DNA of 64,000 nt from Caulobacteraceae bacterium (GTDB lineage Bacteria > Pseudomonadota > Alphaproteobacteria > Caulobacterales > Caulobacteraceae): the NCBI GenBank assembly GCA_025352085.1, contig JANXUA010000029.1, positions 55,887 to 119,886 on the forward strand, in the 5' to 3' direction. The notes beneath the pieces are model-generated. The model worked only from the letters and a program-made list of their open reading frames with translations. It was not told the origin of the DNA and ran no database searches. The position numbers were made by a program, and so were the translations under genes. Below are positions 28,945 through 37,991 of this stretch, piece by piece. Each line of letters starts with the position of its first letter. The first letter of the stretch is position 1.

Positions 28945-30033
28945 ATGATCGGCCATCCTCAAGCCGTAATGACGAAATCTCCGGCGTTTTCCGCGGCCTC
29001 GCCGTCGGAGGGCGCCGGGCGTTCGCCGTTTACCGCCCTCTGGTTGTTCTGCTTGGCCGTGCTGGTCGTGGCCATGGTTGTCGTCGGCGGCGCGACGCGC
29101 CTGACCGGTTCGGGCCTGTCAATCACCCAGTGGAAGCCTCTGCTGGGAGCCATACCGCCCCTGTCGGACGCCGCCTGGATCGACGTCTACCATCGTTATC
29201 AGGCGACGCCGCAGTACCATCTGGTCAATCGGGGGATGACCCTTGAACAATTCAAGCCGATCTTCTGGTGGGAGTGGTCGCACCGCCTGCTCGGGCGGGC
29301 GCTCGGCGTCGTCTTCGCCCTGCCTTTCATCGCGTTGATCGCGACCCGCAGGCTTCCGCGACGCTTGGTCCCGGCTTGCTCTCTTCTGTTCGCTCTGGGC
29401 GGACTGCAGGGCGCCGTGGGGTGGTGGATGGTCAAGAGCGGTCTTGAGGGCCGCGTCCTGGTCGCGCCGGAGCGTCTGGCGACGCACCTGGGTCTCGCGC
29501 TCATCCTGCTGTGCGCCTTGATATGGACCGGACTGGAGGCCTGGGCGGGCGAGGCGACGGAGCCGCAGCGTCGCCGGGATGGCTGGCGCGTCGCGGCCGG
29601 GCTGTTCGCGGCTGGGGTTTATCTTCAATGCCTGTTGGGCGCCCTGGTTGCCGGTAACCAGGCCGGGCTGCTCAACGCCGATTGGCCCTTGATGTCCGGT
29701 CGACTGTTTCCCGCTGATTACGGGCAAGGCGGGTTGTGGTCGACCTTCGCTCACGGGGCGGCCGCGGTTCAGTTCAACCACCGCCTGCTGGCGTATGCGC
29801 TGACCGTCTTCGCCCTGGGCCTGGTTTGGGCCGCAACGCGTTCGGAGAAGGTAGCGCGCGCGTTACGCAACCTTTGCATAACCATCGGCATGGTGGCTTG
29901 CGTCCAGGCCGTTTTGGGGGTTTCAACCCTGTTGACGGTGGTCGCCCTGCCGATTGCCGTGCTCCACCAATTGACGGCGACCGTGCTTCTGTCGTTCGCG
30001 GTCGCCCTGGCGTGGCGCGCGCGACGAATTTGA
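28945..30033 (+). CDS. ctaA: haem A synthase (CtaA/Cox15)
   Basis: CtaA oxidises haem O to haem A for cytochrome c oxidase. The 362-residue product has eight membrane helices and the conserved histidine regions WEWSHRLLGR, HLGLALI, FNHRLLAY and LHQLTATVLL that bind haem. The track ORF begins at 28840, inside the tRNA. The ATG at 28945 has an AGGGA ribosome-binding site five bases upstream and is preferred. A second ATG at 28969 is possible. It is very close behind the tRNA, so the two may share a transcript. Confidence 0.94.
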   Translation: MIGHPQAVMTKSPAFSAASPSEGAGRSPFTALWLFCLAVLVVAMVVVGGATRLTGSGLSITQWKPLLGAIPPLSDAAWIDVYHRYQATPQYHLVNRGMTLEQFKPIFWWEWSHRLLGRALGVVFALPFIALIATRRLPRRLVPACSLLFALGGLQGAVGWWMVKSGLEGRVLVAPERLATHLGLALILLCALIWTGLEAWAGEATEPQRRRDGWRVAAGLFAAGVYLQCLLGALVAGNQAGLLNADWPLMSGRLFPADYGQGGLWSTFAHGAAAVQFNHRLLAYALTVFALGLVWAATRSEKVARALRNLCITIGMVACVQAVLGVSTLLTVVALPIAVLHQLTATVLLSFAVALAWRARRI

Positions 30034-30108
30034 TATGGTATCATATTACCGCATCGAAAGTCTTTAGGAAATTCGGCGGGTTGAAGGCGGTTTTCGAACG
30101 CGAACGCC

Positions 30109-30137
30109 TTGACACCAACCGCCCACGCCTTTAACAG
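30109..30137 (+). promoter_or_regulatory. rplM: candidate promoter of rplM-rpsI
   Basis: A perfect TTGACA (30109-30114) is followed after 17 bases by TAACAG, a weak -10. Transcription would start near 30144, just before the hairpin in the rplM leader. The -10 is poor, so the assignment rests mainly on the -35 and the position in the 165-base gap after ctaA. Confidence 0.45.
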
Positions 30138-30152
30138 CCGCGCCTCAATCCC

Positions 30153-30185
30153 GAGCGTCGCCCCCAAGCGGCGCTCACCTTTTTT
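30153..30185 (+). promoter_or_regulatory. terminator-like hairpin in the rplM leader
   Basis: GAGCGTCGC (30153-30161) and GCGGCGCTC (30168-30176) form a nine-pair stem (one G-T pair) with a CCCCAA loop. ACC and six Ts follow (30180-30185). This looks like an intrinsic terminator but ends only 13 bases before the rplM ATG, so it lies in the leader of the message. It may be an attenuator, an L13 feedback site or simply the ctaA terminator. Confidence 0.6.
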
Positions 30186-30198
30186 GCGGACAAATTCC

Positions 30199-30675
30199 AT
30201 GATCACCAAGACGACCTCCCATGCCAAGGCGGCGACGGTCGAGAAGGCCTGGATCCTGATCGACGCCCAGGACGCGATTGTCGGGCGCCTCGCCAGTTTC
30301 ATCGCCATGCGTCTGCGCGGCAAGCATCGCGCCGACTACACGCCCAACGTCGATTGCGGCGACAATGTCGTGGTCATCAACGCCGACAAGGTGAAGTTCA
30401 CCGGTCGCAAACTCGAACAAAAGACCTATTACTGGCACACCGGACACCCCGGCGGGGTCAAGGAACGCACCGCCGGCAAGATTCTCGACGGCCGTTTCCC
30501 CGAACGCATCCTGGAGAAGGCCGTGGAGCGCATGCTGCCCAAAGAGAGCCCGCTCGCCCGCAAGCAGATGACCCACCTGAAACTCTACAACGGCGCCGAG
30601 CACCCCCATGAGGCGCAAAGCCCGACGACGGTGGATTTCGCCGCCCTGAACACCAAGAACGCCCGGAGCCAATAA
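30199..30675 (+). CDS. rplM: 50S ribosomal protein L13
   Basis: L13 is an early-assembly protein of the large subunit. The 158-residue product contains the conserved [20 protein letters not shown], the [12 protein letters not shown] motif and the [14 protein letters not shown] segment near the end. I chose the ATG at 30199; the track's start at 30109 would lie within the promoter region. rpsI follows after two bases, the universal L13-S9 pair. Confidence 0.97.
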   Translation: MITKTTSHAKAATVEKAWILIDAQDAIVGRLASFIAMRLRGKHRADYTPNVDCGDNVVVINADKVKFTGRKLEQKTYYWHTGHPGGVKERTAGKILDGRFPERILEKAVERMLPKESPLARKQMTHLKLYNGAEHPHEAQSPTTVDFAALNTKNARSQ

Positions 30676-30677
30676 TC

Positions 30678-31151
30678 ATGACCGAATCACACGGCCTTGA
30701 GGCTCTGCAGAGCCTGTCGTCCAACCCCGCGCCCGAAGCGGTGCGTGAACCGCAGATCGACAAGGACGGTCGCGCCTACGCCACGGGCAAGCGCAAGAAC
30801 GCCGTCGCCCGCGTTTGGATTAAGCCGGGCCGCGGCACGATCACCATCAACGGTCGCGATCAGGAAACCTATTTCGCCCGCCCCGTGCTGCGCATGATGC
30901 TCGCTCAGCCGATGCAGGTGACCGATCGCGTCGGCCAGTTCGACGTTGTCGCCACCGTGGAGGGCTCGGGCCTGTCGGGTCAGGCCGGCGCGGTGCGCCA
31001 CGGCATTTCCAAGGCCCTGACCTACTATGAGCCCGGCCTGCGCGCGCTCCTGAAACCGCACGGCTTCCTAACCCGCGACAGCCGCGTGGTGGAGCGTAAA
31101 AAGTACGGCAAGGCCAAGGCCCGCCGCAGCTTCCAGTTCTCCAAGCGCTAA
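30678..31151 (+). CDS. rpsI: 30S ribosomal protein S9
   Basis: S9 is a small-subunit protein whose C-terminal tail reaches the P-site tRNA. The 157-residue product has a 28-residue acidic N-terminal extension common in alphaproteobacteria. The core follows with [31 protein letters not shown] and the ending [10 protein letters not shown] strong terminator follows the gene. Confidence 0.97.
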   Translation: MTESHGLEALQSLSSNPAPEAVREPQIDKDGRAYATGKRKNAVARVWIKPGRGTITINGRDQETYFARPVLRMMLAQPMQVTDRVGQFDVVATVEGSGLSGQAGAVRHGISKALTYYEPGLRALLKPHGFLTRDSRVVERKKYGKAKARRSFQFSKR

Positions 31152-31175
31152 CCGGCGAACCTTTTTCAAATCGCC

Positions 31176-31210
31176 AAGGGCGCTTCGGTTTGGACCGGGG
31201 CGCCCTTTTT
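31176..31210 (+). terminator. intrinsic terminator after rpsI
   Basis: GGGCGC (31178-31183) pairs with GCGCCC (31200-31205), with an inner CGGT/ACCG stem and flanking AA/TT, then a T-run. It lies 25 bases after the rpsI stop. Confidence 0.9.
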
Positions 31211-31242
31211 CTTTATGGACCATTCAGCAGGAGCGAGCGGCG

Positions 31243-32202
31243 ATGGTCGCCAGGGTGTTCATCGACGGAGAGGCCGGAACTACGGGCCTGCGCATTCGCG
31301 AGCGCCTGGAGGGCCGCGCCGACCTGCAACTGATCAGCATTGAACTGGCGCGGCGCAAGGATCCCGCCGCTCGGCAGGGCTGCCTCAACGGCGCCGATCT
31401 GGTCATTCTGTGCCTGCCCGACGCCGCGGCGCGGGAAGCGGTGGTCCTGATCGACAATCCGACGGTCAAGGTGATCGACGCCTCCACCGCGCACCGGGTC
31501 GCGCCAGGCTGGGTGTATGGTTTTCCGGAGATGTCCCAGGCGCAGCGCTCCATCGTGGCCGGCGCCACGCGGGTCAGCAATCCCGGTTGCTATCCGACCG
31601 GCTTCATCGCCCTCGTCAAGCCCTTGATTGACGAGGGACTGCTGCCCGAGACTTGGCCGGTGACCGTCGGTGCCGTCTCCGGCTATTCCGGCGGCGGCCG
31701 CTCGATGATCGCCGAGTTCGAAGATGCGGCCTCACCCGACTTTACCCATGCCGCCTACCGGATCTATGCGACGAACCTCGCCCACAAACATGTCGCGGAA
31801 ATGGGCGTCTATACGGGCTTGGCGACCGCGCCCCTGTTCACGCCGGCAGTCGGACGGTTTCATCAAGGCATGATCGTCGAGGTTCCGTTGCACCTTGCGG
31901 CGCTACCGATGACGCCGAAACTCGCCGATCTCCATGCGGCGTTGAGTGCAGCCTATGCCGACGAGGCCTTCGTCCGCGTGGCGTCGCTGGAAGAGTGCGC
32001 GGCGACCGCCAATCTCGATCCCGAAAAACTGAACGGAACCAACATGATGGAGCTCTATGTTTTCGGCTCCGACACGCTCGGCCAGGCCCGGCTCGTCGCC
32101 GTCCTCGATAACCTTGGCAAGGGCGCATCCGGCGCAGCGGTGCAGAACCTCAATCTGATGCTGGGCCGACCGGAGGGGGAGGGACTCGCACTCCCGGCTT
32201 GA
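31243..32202 (+). CDS. argC: N-acetyl-gamma-glutamyl-phosphate reductase (type 2)
   Basis: ArgC reduces N-acetylglutamyl-phosphate to the semialdehyde in arginine synthesis. The 319-residue product is of the shorter type 2 class. It has the NADP-binding start [13 protein letters not shown], catalytic cysteine in [13 protein letters not shown] and the [10 protein letters not shown] loop. The ATG has a CAGGAG ribosome-binding site. It stands alone between the rpsI terminator and lipA. Confidence 0.94.
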   Translation: MVARVFIDGEAGTTGLRIRERLEGRADLQLISIELARRKDPAARQGCLNGADLVILCLPDAAAREAVVLIDNPTVKVIDASTAHRVAPGWVYGFPEMSQAQRSIVAGATRVSNPGCYPTGFIALVKPLIDEGLLPETWPVTVGAVSGYSGGGRSMIAEFEDAASPDFTHAAYRIYATNLAHKHVAEMGVYTGLATAPLFTPAVGRFHQGMIVEVPLHLAALPMTPKLADLHAALSAAYADEAFVRVASLEECAATANLDPEKLNGTNMMELYVFGSDTLGQARLVAVLDNLGKGASGAAVQNLNLMLGRPEGEGLALPA

Positions 32203-32233
32203 TCTACGCCGTCGGAAAGCCGATCTAGGCGAC

Positions 32234-33193
32234 ATGGCTCTGGTCATAGACAAAACTTCTGCGCGCGGCCTTCGTCATCCGGAAAAGCAGGCGCGGGCCG
32301 ATACGCCGGTTCTGCGCAAACCGGCGTGGTTGCGCGTCCGCGCGCCAGGCTCTGTGGGCTACAACGAGACGCGGCGGATCGTAAAGGAGCACGGTCTTGT
32401 CACCGTTTGTGAAGAAGCGGCCTGCCCTAACATCGGCGAATGCTGGAGCCAATCGCACGCCACGATGATGATCATGGGCGAGACGTGCACGCGGGCTTGC
32501 GCTTTTTGTAATGTTTCCACGGGTTTGCCCGGATCTCTGGATGCCGACGAGCCGCGCCGGGTCGGCGCGGCGGTGGCGATGATGCGGCTCAAGCACGTGG
32601 TCATCACGTCGGTCGATCGCGACGATCTTTCCGACGGCGGCGCGGCGCATTTCGCCGCCACGGTCAGTGCCATTCGCGCCGCCGCGCCCGCCGCGACCAT
32701 CGAGATCCTCACCCCTGATTTCCTGCGCAAGCCGATAGCGGCGGCGCACGCGGTGATCGATTCGGGTCCGGACGTCTTCAACCACAATCTGGAGACGGTG
32801 CCGCGGCTCTATCTCTCGATCCGCCCGGGCGCGCGTTACTATCAGTCAATGCGTCTGCTGGAGCGGGTCAAGGAACGGGCGCCGGACATGTTCACCAAGT
32901 CCGGCCTGATGGTCGGCCTTGGCGAAACCAAGGAAGAGGTGATGCAGGTGATGGACGACATGCGCGTCGCCGGCGTCGATTTCCTGACCATCGGCCAATA
33001 TCTGCAGCCCACGCGCAAGCACGCGCCGATCGACCGGTTCGTTGAGCCGGAGGAATTCGCCGCCCTGGAGACTATCGCCCGCTCGAAGGGGTTCCTGATG
33101 GTTTCAGCCAGCCCGCTGACGCGATCGTCTCACCACGCCGGCGGGGATTTCGCCCGCCTTAAGGCGGCGCGTCTGGCGCGCCAGGCCGCCTGA
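32234..33193 (+). CDS. lipA: lipoyl synthase
   Basis: LipA inserts two sulfur atoms into octanoyl-carrier domains using radical SAM chemistry. The 319-residue product has the auxiliary cluster cysteines in [13 protein letters not shown] and the radical SAM motif CTRACAFC. The serine of the conserved C-terminal RSSHHA block ligates the auxiliary cluster. It starts 31 bases after argC and is followed after 9 bases by the Coq10-like gene, a standard alphaproteobacterial pair. Confidence 0.97.
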   Translation: MALVIDKTSARGLRHPEKQARADTPVLRKPAWLRVRAPGSVGYNETRRIVKEHGLVTVCEEAACPNIGECWSQSHATMMIMGETCTRACAFCNVSTGLPGSLDADEPRRVGAAVAMMRLKHVVITSVDRDDLSDGGAAHFAATVSAIRAAAPAATIEILTPDFLRKPIAAAHAVIDSGPDVFNHNLETVPRLYLSIRPGARYYQSMRLLERVKERAPDMFTKSGLMVGLGETKEEVMQVMDDMRVAGVDFLTIGQYLQPTRKHAPIDRFVEPEEFAALETIARSKGFLMVSASPLTRSSHHAGGDFARLKAARLARQAA

Positions 33194-33202
33194 TCGGCTC
33201 CA

Positions 33203-33646
33203 TTGCGCCAGAGCCTGACGCGCCGTTTGCCCTATACGCCACAGCAGCTCTTCGAGTTGGTCGGCGACGTCGAACGCTATCCGCAGTTCGTGCCGTGGAT
33301 CACAACGCTGACGACATGGAATCGGCGCGAAGCCGGGGAGGGTGTAACCACGTTCGACGCCCAAGCGCACGTGCGCTTCGCCATCATCCACGAGCGGTTC
33401 ATCACCCGCGTCACCCTGAACGCCGCGGCGCTTGCGGTGGACGTCGCACTCATTTCTGGGCCGTTCACCCGACTTGAGAATCACTGGCGGTTCGCCGCCG
33501 ATGGCGAGGGGACCAGCTTGAGCTTCGAGATCGACTTCGAATTCGGTTCACGCCGTCTGGAGCGAATTCTCGCCGCCAATTCTGCCTATGCCGTCGCTCG
33601 TCTGGTCGGTTGTTTTGAAGACCGCGCGGCGGCGTTGTATCAATGA
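33203..33646 (+). CDS. Coq10-like START-domain protein (RatA family)
   Basis: This is a polyketide cyclase/START-fold protein of the Coq10/RatA family, thought to bind ubiquinone and support respiration. The 147-residue product has the N-terminal YTPQQLFELVGDVERYPQFVPW motif region (core ERYPQFVPW) and the GPFTRLENHWRF segment. The start is a TTG at 33203, nine bases after lipA. RatA-type toxin activity has been described only for some enterobacterial members and is not assumed here. Confidence 0.87.
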   Translation: MRQSLTRRLPYTPQQLFELVGDVERYPQFVPWITTLTTWNRREAGEGVTTFDAQAHVRFAIIHERFITRVTLNAAALAVDVALISGPFTRLENHWRFAADGEGTSLSFEIDFEFGSRRLERILAANSAYAVARLVGCFEDRAAALYQ

Positions 33647-33681
33647 GCCGCGCGCGACTCGCGGCGCCTCGGAGGTAGGAC

Positions 33682-34104
33682 ATGGATGTATCGCGACCAC
33701 CGATCTGGCTGATGAAGACCGAACCGGCGAAGTATTCCTACGCCGATCTGGCCCGCGACGGCCGCACGGTATGGGACGGCGTACGCAACAACCAGGCCGC
33801 CCTCTACTTGAAGGCGATGAAGGTAGGCGATTTGGCTTTTATCTATCATTCCGTAAGCGATTTGGCGGTGGTCGGCGTCGCGCGCATCGTGCGCAAGGCC
33901 TTCATCGATCCGACCGACCCGGCTGGGCGCTTCGTCGCGGTCGAGATCGCCCCTGACATAAGTTTGGCCAAGCCCGTGCCGCTCGCCGACCTGCGCGCCA
34001 ATTCGAAGCTGGCCGGTATGGCCATGTTCCGCCAGTTCCGCCTTTCCGTTTCACCGGTGACGCCGGACGAGTCGCGGGTGATCCTGGCGATGGGCGCGGG
34101 TTAG
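33682..34104 (+). CDS. EVE domain protein
   Basis: EVE domains are PUA-like folds that bind modified bases in nucleic acids. The 140-residue product is a single EVE domain with the signatures WLMKTEPAKYSY, VWDGVRNNQA, GDLAFIYHS and the closing FRLSVSPVTP. It is a housekeeping thymocyte-nuclear-protein-1-like form. No restriction or defence gene is nearby. It is convergent with pncC/cinA, four bases away. Confidence 0.9.
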   Translation: MDVSRPPIWLMKTEPAKYSYADLARDGRTVWDGVRNNQAALYLKAMKVGDLAFIYHSVSDLAVVGVARIVRKAFIDPTDPAGRFVAVEIAPDISLAKPVPLADLRANSKLAGMAMFRQFRLSVSPVTPDESRVILAMGAG

Positions 34105-34108
34105 CCGC

Positions 34109-34600
34109 CTAGCGCAACCGTTCGCGCAGCATTTCCAATGCTACCTGGACTGCGGCCATCTGGACTTCCCAGCGGGTTTCAAACTCGAACATTTCCAGCC
34201 GGTGATGCACCGACTGGTTGGCTCTGGCGGTGGCGAAGTGAACCGTGCCGACCGGCTTGAGCGGCGATCCGCCGTCTGGGCCGGCCACCCCGGTGATCGA
34301 AACGGCGACGTGGGCGTGCGAGTGCTCGACGGCGCCTTCGGCCATCATCCGCGCCACCGGCTCGGACACCGCGCCCAGATCGGCGATCATATCGCCCGAT
34401 ATGCCCAGCAATTCCTGCTTGGCGCGGTTGGTGTAGGCGACGAACCCGCGTTCGAACACGTCTGACGCGCCCGGGATGGAGCAGATTGCGCCTGCCACCA
34501 AACCGCCGGTGCAACTCTCCGCCGTCACGATCCGCAGCGACCGCGCGCGCGCATCATCGATCACCAATCGGGCGAGCGTTTCGATTTCCAAAGAGAACAT
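34109..34600 (-). CDS. pncC: nicotinamide-nucleotide amidase (CinA C-terminal type)
   Basis: This single-domain CinA-family enzyme deamidates nicotinamide mononucleotide. The 163-residue product has the catalytic serine and lysine region TAESCTGGLVAGAI and the conserved GVAGPDGGSPLKPVGTVH. It lacks the N-terminal molybdopterin-binding-like domain of full CinA. It lies 28 bases after ispDF on the same strand, the usual alphaproteobacterial pair. Confidence 0.93.
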   Translation of the reverse strand: MFSLEIETLARLVIDDARARSLRIVTAESCTGGLVAGAICSIPGASDVFERGFVAYTNRAKQELLGISGDMIADLGAVSEPVARMMAEGAVEHSHAHVAVSITGVAGPDGGSPLKPVGTVHFATARANQSVHHRLEMFEFETRWEVQMAAVQVALEMLRERLR

Positions 34601-34628
34601 TTATCAATACCCTTTTGATATCCTGTAA

Positions 34629-35777
34629 CTAACCCGGCACGGATATTGACACCGCCGCCTGCGCGGCCAGACCTTCGCCGCGACCGGTAAAGCCGAGCTG
34701 TTCGGTGGTTGTCGCCTTCACGCTAACCTGATCGACGTTCAAACTCAGCAGTTCGGCCAACCTCTCGCGCATGGCCTGACGATGCGGTTTGATCTTAGGC
34801 GCCTCGCAGATCAGGGTCACGTCGACATTGTTGATCACCCCGTCGCGCGCGGCGATGAGGGCGGCGGCGTGGCGCAGGAAGACCGTCGAGTCGGCCCCTT
34901 TCCACCGGGGGTCGGTCGGGGGAAAGTGATCGCCGATGTCGCCTTCGCCGATGGCGCCCAGCAGGGCGTCGGTGAGTGCGTGCAGGCCGACGTCCGCGTC
35001 GGAGTGGCCGATGAGGCTGTGGTTGTGCGCGATCTTAACTCCGCACAACCAGACGCCGTCGCCCTCGCCGAACCGGTGTACGTCAAATCCCTGACCGATC
35101 CGGATTACGCGCTGAGGCCTCGCCAATTGTTCGGCCATGACGAAATCCTCAGGATAGGTGAGCTTGAACAACATCGGATCGCCGCGCGTCAGGGCAATTC
35201 GCCCGCCAGCCCGCTCCACCACCGCCAGATCGTCGGTGGGCGCCTCGCCCGGCGCCCAGGCGTCATAAGCGGCGCTGATGACGCCAAGATGAAAGGCCTG
35301 CGGCGTCTGCGCGCGCCACAGACTATCACGCGGCGCGGTGGTTACGGCGCCCGAGGCGCTGCGCGCCTTGAGCGTGTCGGTGACCGGCAGGGCGGGCGCA
35401 GCGCCATCGGTGCCTCCGAGCGCGGCGATCAGGGCCAGGATGTGCTGGTTGGTGAGAAACGGTCGCGCGGCGTCATGGATCAGCACGATCTCGTCGGCGC
35501 CGGGCCCCAGCGCCGCCAGGCCGGCCTTGACCGAATCGGCGCGCGTCGCCCCGCCTTGAACGAGCAACCAGCCGGACAGGCCGGCGAAGGCTCGCACGGC
35601 CTCATCGGCGCCGTTGGCGGAAACAACGACCACCACGCGCCGTGCGCCGGCGGCTTGAAACGCCTCCAGCGACCACCGTGCGACGGGCCGTCCGGCCAGG
35701 GCACGCCACTGCTTGGGCTCGCCCGCGCCGGCGCGTTCTCCCGAGCCTGCGGCGACAATGATGGCTGAAAACGTCAT
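34629..35777 (-). CDS. ispDF: bifunctional IspD/IspF isoprenoid enzyme
   Basis: This fusion carries out the cytidylyltransferase and cyclodiphosphate synthase steps of the MEP pathway. The 382-residue product has the IspD domain at 1-220 with the nucleotide motif [16 protein letters not shown]. The IspF domain at about 224-382 has GQGFDVHRF, the metal-binding [19 protein letters not shown] and the closing [14 protein letters not shown]. Such fusions are typical of alpha- and epsilonproteobacteria. Confidence 0.96.
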   Translation of the reverse strand: MTFSAIIVAAGSGERAGAGEPKQWRALAGRPVARWSLEAFQAAGARRVVVVVSANGADEAVRAFAGLSGWLLVQGGATRADSVKAGLAALGPGADEIVLIHDAARPFLTNQHILALIAALGGTDGAAPALPVTDTLKARSASGAVTTAPRDSLWRAQTPQAFHLGVISAAYDAWAPGEAPTDDLAVVERAGGRIALTRGDPMLFKLTYPEDFVMAEQLARPQRVIRIGQGFDVHRFGEGDGVWLCGVKIAHNHSLIGHSDADVGLHALTDALLGAIGEGDIGDHFPPTDPRWKGADSTVFLRHAAALIAARDGVINNVDVTLICEAPKIKPHRQAMRERLAELLSLNVDQVSVKATTTEQLGFTGRGEGLAAQAAVSISVPG

Positions 35778-35888
35778 GCGATCCGCTTATAGGGGCGCCG
35801 CAGCGGCGGAAATAGGTGGTTTCAACCGCGCTGGCCAATGGGCTATCGTCGGGCGCCGCGCAACCAAATCGCAACATAGGAAAACCTC

Positions 35889-36920
35889 ATGGCCTCCAGG
35901 ATCGCCGAAGACCCGCGTATCGACCCCAGGATCAAGGCCATGTTCGGCGCTATGCCGATGGCGCCGGTCCGTGACGTGGCCGACCGCGAAGAGTTGCTCG
36001 CGATCATGAATTCGGACGCCGCCAAGGCGCAGGGAACTGGGCTTCAGGTCATGCTCGAAATGATGGACAGTGAGGCGCTGACGCCGTCGGCGAATTTCGA
36101 CATCAGCACCGAGAAGGTTCAATCCGCGCCGGACGGCAACTGGATCAACATCCAGTTCATCCGCCCTCGCACCGCCGAGCGCCTGCCGTGCGTCTACTAT
36201 ATTCACGGCGGCGGCATGCAGATGCTCTCCTGCTACTACGGCAACTATCGCTCTTGGGGCAAAATGATCGCCGCGCAGGGCGTCGCCGTGGCCATGGTCG
36301 ATTTTCGCAATGCGATCACGCCGTCCTCGATCCCCGAGGTGGCGCCGTTCCCGGCTGGGCTGAATGACTGCGTTTCCGGTGTAAAATGGCTGCGCGCCAA
36401 CGCCGCGACCTTGAACATCGATCCCGCGCGGATCGTCATCGCCGGTGAGAGCGGGGGCGGAAACCTGACCCTCGCCACCGGACTGAAGCTCAAGCAGGAC
36501 GGCGACATCGGCTTGATCAAAGGCCTGTACGCTCTGTGCCCCTATATCGCCGGCGAGTGGCCGCTGCCGCAGAATCCGTCTTCAACGGAAAACAACGGCA
36601 TCTTGCTGGACCTGCACAACAACAATGGCGCCATGGGCTATGGCATTGAGGCGTGGCGCGCGCGCGATCCGCTGGCGTGGCCGGGCCACGCCTCGGCCGA
36701 CGACGTCAAAGGCCTGCCGCCAGTGGTGATCAGCGTCAACGAGTGTGATCCGCTGCGCGATGAAGGGATCAATTTCTATCGGCTGCTGATCCAAAGTGGG
36801 GTCAGCGCCCGGTGCCGGCAAGTGATGGGGACCGTGCACGGCACGGAGGTTTTCCCGATCTGCTGCCCGGACATCAGTCGCGCGACCGCCCGCGATATCG
36901 CCGATTTTTGCGCCAACTGA
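35889..36920 (+). CDS. alpha/beta hydrolase (hormone-sensitive-lipase family esterase)
   Basis: This is a cytoplasmic carboxylesterase-type hydrolase. The 343-residue product has the oxyanion motif HGGGM, the nucleophile serine in GESGGGN, the aspartate in NECDPLRDEG and the histidine in GTVHGTE, so the triad is complete. There is no signal peptide. The natural substrate is unknown. It sits between the divergent ispDF and the dusB-ntrBC unit and is probably an independent accessory gene. Confidence 0.88.
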   Translation: MASRIAEDPRIDPRIKAMFGAMPMAPVRDVADREELLAIMNSDAAKAQGTGLQVMLEMMDSEALTPSANFDISTEKVQSAPDGNWINIQFIRPRTAERLPCVYYIHGGGMQMLSCYYGNYRSWGKMIAAQGVAVAMVDFRNAITPSSIPEVAPFPAGLNDCVSGVKWLRANAATLNIDPARIVIAGESGGGNLTLATGLKLKQDGDIGLIKGLYALCPYIAGEWPLPQNPSSTENNGILLDLHNNNGAMGYGIEAWRARDPLAWPGHASADDVKGLPPVVISVNECDPLRDEGINFYRLLIQSGVSARCRQVMGTVHGTEVFPICCPDISRATARDIADFCAN

Positions 36921-36949
36921 CCAGGGCGGGTTTACCCGGGGATCATAAT

Positions 36950-36966
36950 TGCCTAAAGAGTAGGCA
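36950..36966 (+). repeat. inverted repeat over the dusB translation start region
   Basis: TGCCTA (36950-36955) and TAGGCA (36961-36966) are perfect inverted repeats around an AAGAG loop, two bases before the GTG used as dusB start. The loop holds the only ribosome-binding-like purines. It could be an RNA hairpin affecting translation or an operator in DNA. Confidence 0.5.
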
Positions 36967-36968
36967 TT

Positions 36969-37991
36969 GTGGATGATCAAAAATTCAGCAACCATATGAA
37001 TATCGGCGGCGTCGATGTTCTCGGCCGGGTCTGGCTGGCCCCCATGACTGGCGTCACCGACCTGCCGTTTCGCCAGGTCGCGGCGCGGCTGGGGGCGGCC
37101 TACGTCGCCACCGAAATGGTCGCGTGCCAGCAGTTCGCGGCGGCCCGGCCCGAAGTGGTTCGCCGCGCCGCCGTCGGCGAAGGTCTGCCCTTGATGGTGG
37201 TCCAGCTCGTGGGCGGCGACCCGGACGCGGTCGCCAAGGGCGCGACGCTGGCGACGGAGGCAGGCGCGCATATTATCGATCTTAATTTCGGCTGTCCCGC
37301 CAAGACGGTCACCGGGGTCGCCTGCGGTTCAGCCATCATGCGCGATCTCGACCAAGCCGAACGCCTGATTTCCGCCGCTGTGGACGCCACCGACGCGGCG
37401 GTGACCGTCAAGATGCGGTTGGGCTGGGATGATGCGGCGCGCAACGCACCCGAACTTGCGATCCGGGCGCAGGGCGCCGGGGCGAGGGCGTTGACTGTCC
37501 ACGGTCGCACCCGCCGTCAGTTCTATAAGGGCGTCGCCGACTGGCAGGCCGTGGCCGAGGTCAAGGCGGCCGTGACCATTCCGGTGATCGTCAACGGCGA
37601 CATCGTCGATCTGGACGCGGCGCGGCAGGCCCTTGCCCAATCGGGGGCGGATGCGGTGATGATCGGTCGCGGCGCCCTGGGGCGACCGTGGATCGCCGCC
37701 CATCTCGAAGCCGCCCTCGAGGGGCGCCATGTGGCTGAGCCAGGCCCGGCGGAACGCGCGCGGATTGTCATCGACCACCTGGACGGGAGTGTGCGGTTTT
37801 ACGGTGAACGCCGCGGCCTGCGCATGTTTCGCAAGCACCTGGCTGCCTATGTCGACGCGGCGCCCTGGCCGGTCGCGGCCGAAGCGCGACGCAATGCCCG
37901 GGCCCGACTGTGCGGGCTTGAAACGGCAAGCGAAGTCGCTGCCGCGCTCTGCGCCCTGTGGTTGGAACGGCCTGATCGGATGGCGGCGTGA
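36969..37991 (+). CDS. dusB: tRNA-dihydrouridine synthase B
   Basis: DusB reduces uridines in the tRNA D-loop using FMN. The 340-residue product has LAPMTGVTDLPFRQ at the N-terminus and the catalytic cysteine in NFGCPAKTVTG. The FMN-binding HGRTRRQFYKG and GRGALGRPW follow. The track start is a GTG at 36969; an ATG at 36996 is also possible and gives an N-terminus closer to relatives. It leads the ntrB-ntrC operon, overlapping ntrB by four bases. Confidence 0.93.
   Translation: MDDQKFSNHMNIGGVDVLGRVWLAPMTGVTDLPFRQVAARLGAAYVATEMVACQQFAAARPEVVRRAAVGEGLPLMVVQLVGGDPDAVAKGATLATEAGAHIIDLNFGCPAKTVTGVACGSAIMRDLDQAERLISAAVDATDAAVTVKMRLGWDDAARNAPELAIRAQGAGARALTVHGRTRRQFYKGVADWQAVAEVKAAVTIPVIVNGDIVDLDAARQALAQSGADAVMIGRGALGRPWIAAHLEAALEGRHVAEPGPAERARIVIDHLDGSVRFYGERRGLRMFRKHLAAYVDAAPWPVAAEARRNARARLCGLETASEVAAALCALWLERPDRMAA

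Noticed and set aside
33682-34104. EVE-domain gene as part of a modification-dependent restriction system
   Set aside because: It is a lone housekeeping-type EVE protein between lipA and pncC/cinA, with no nuclease or helicase nearby.
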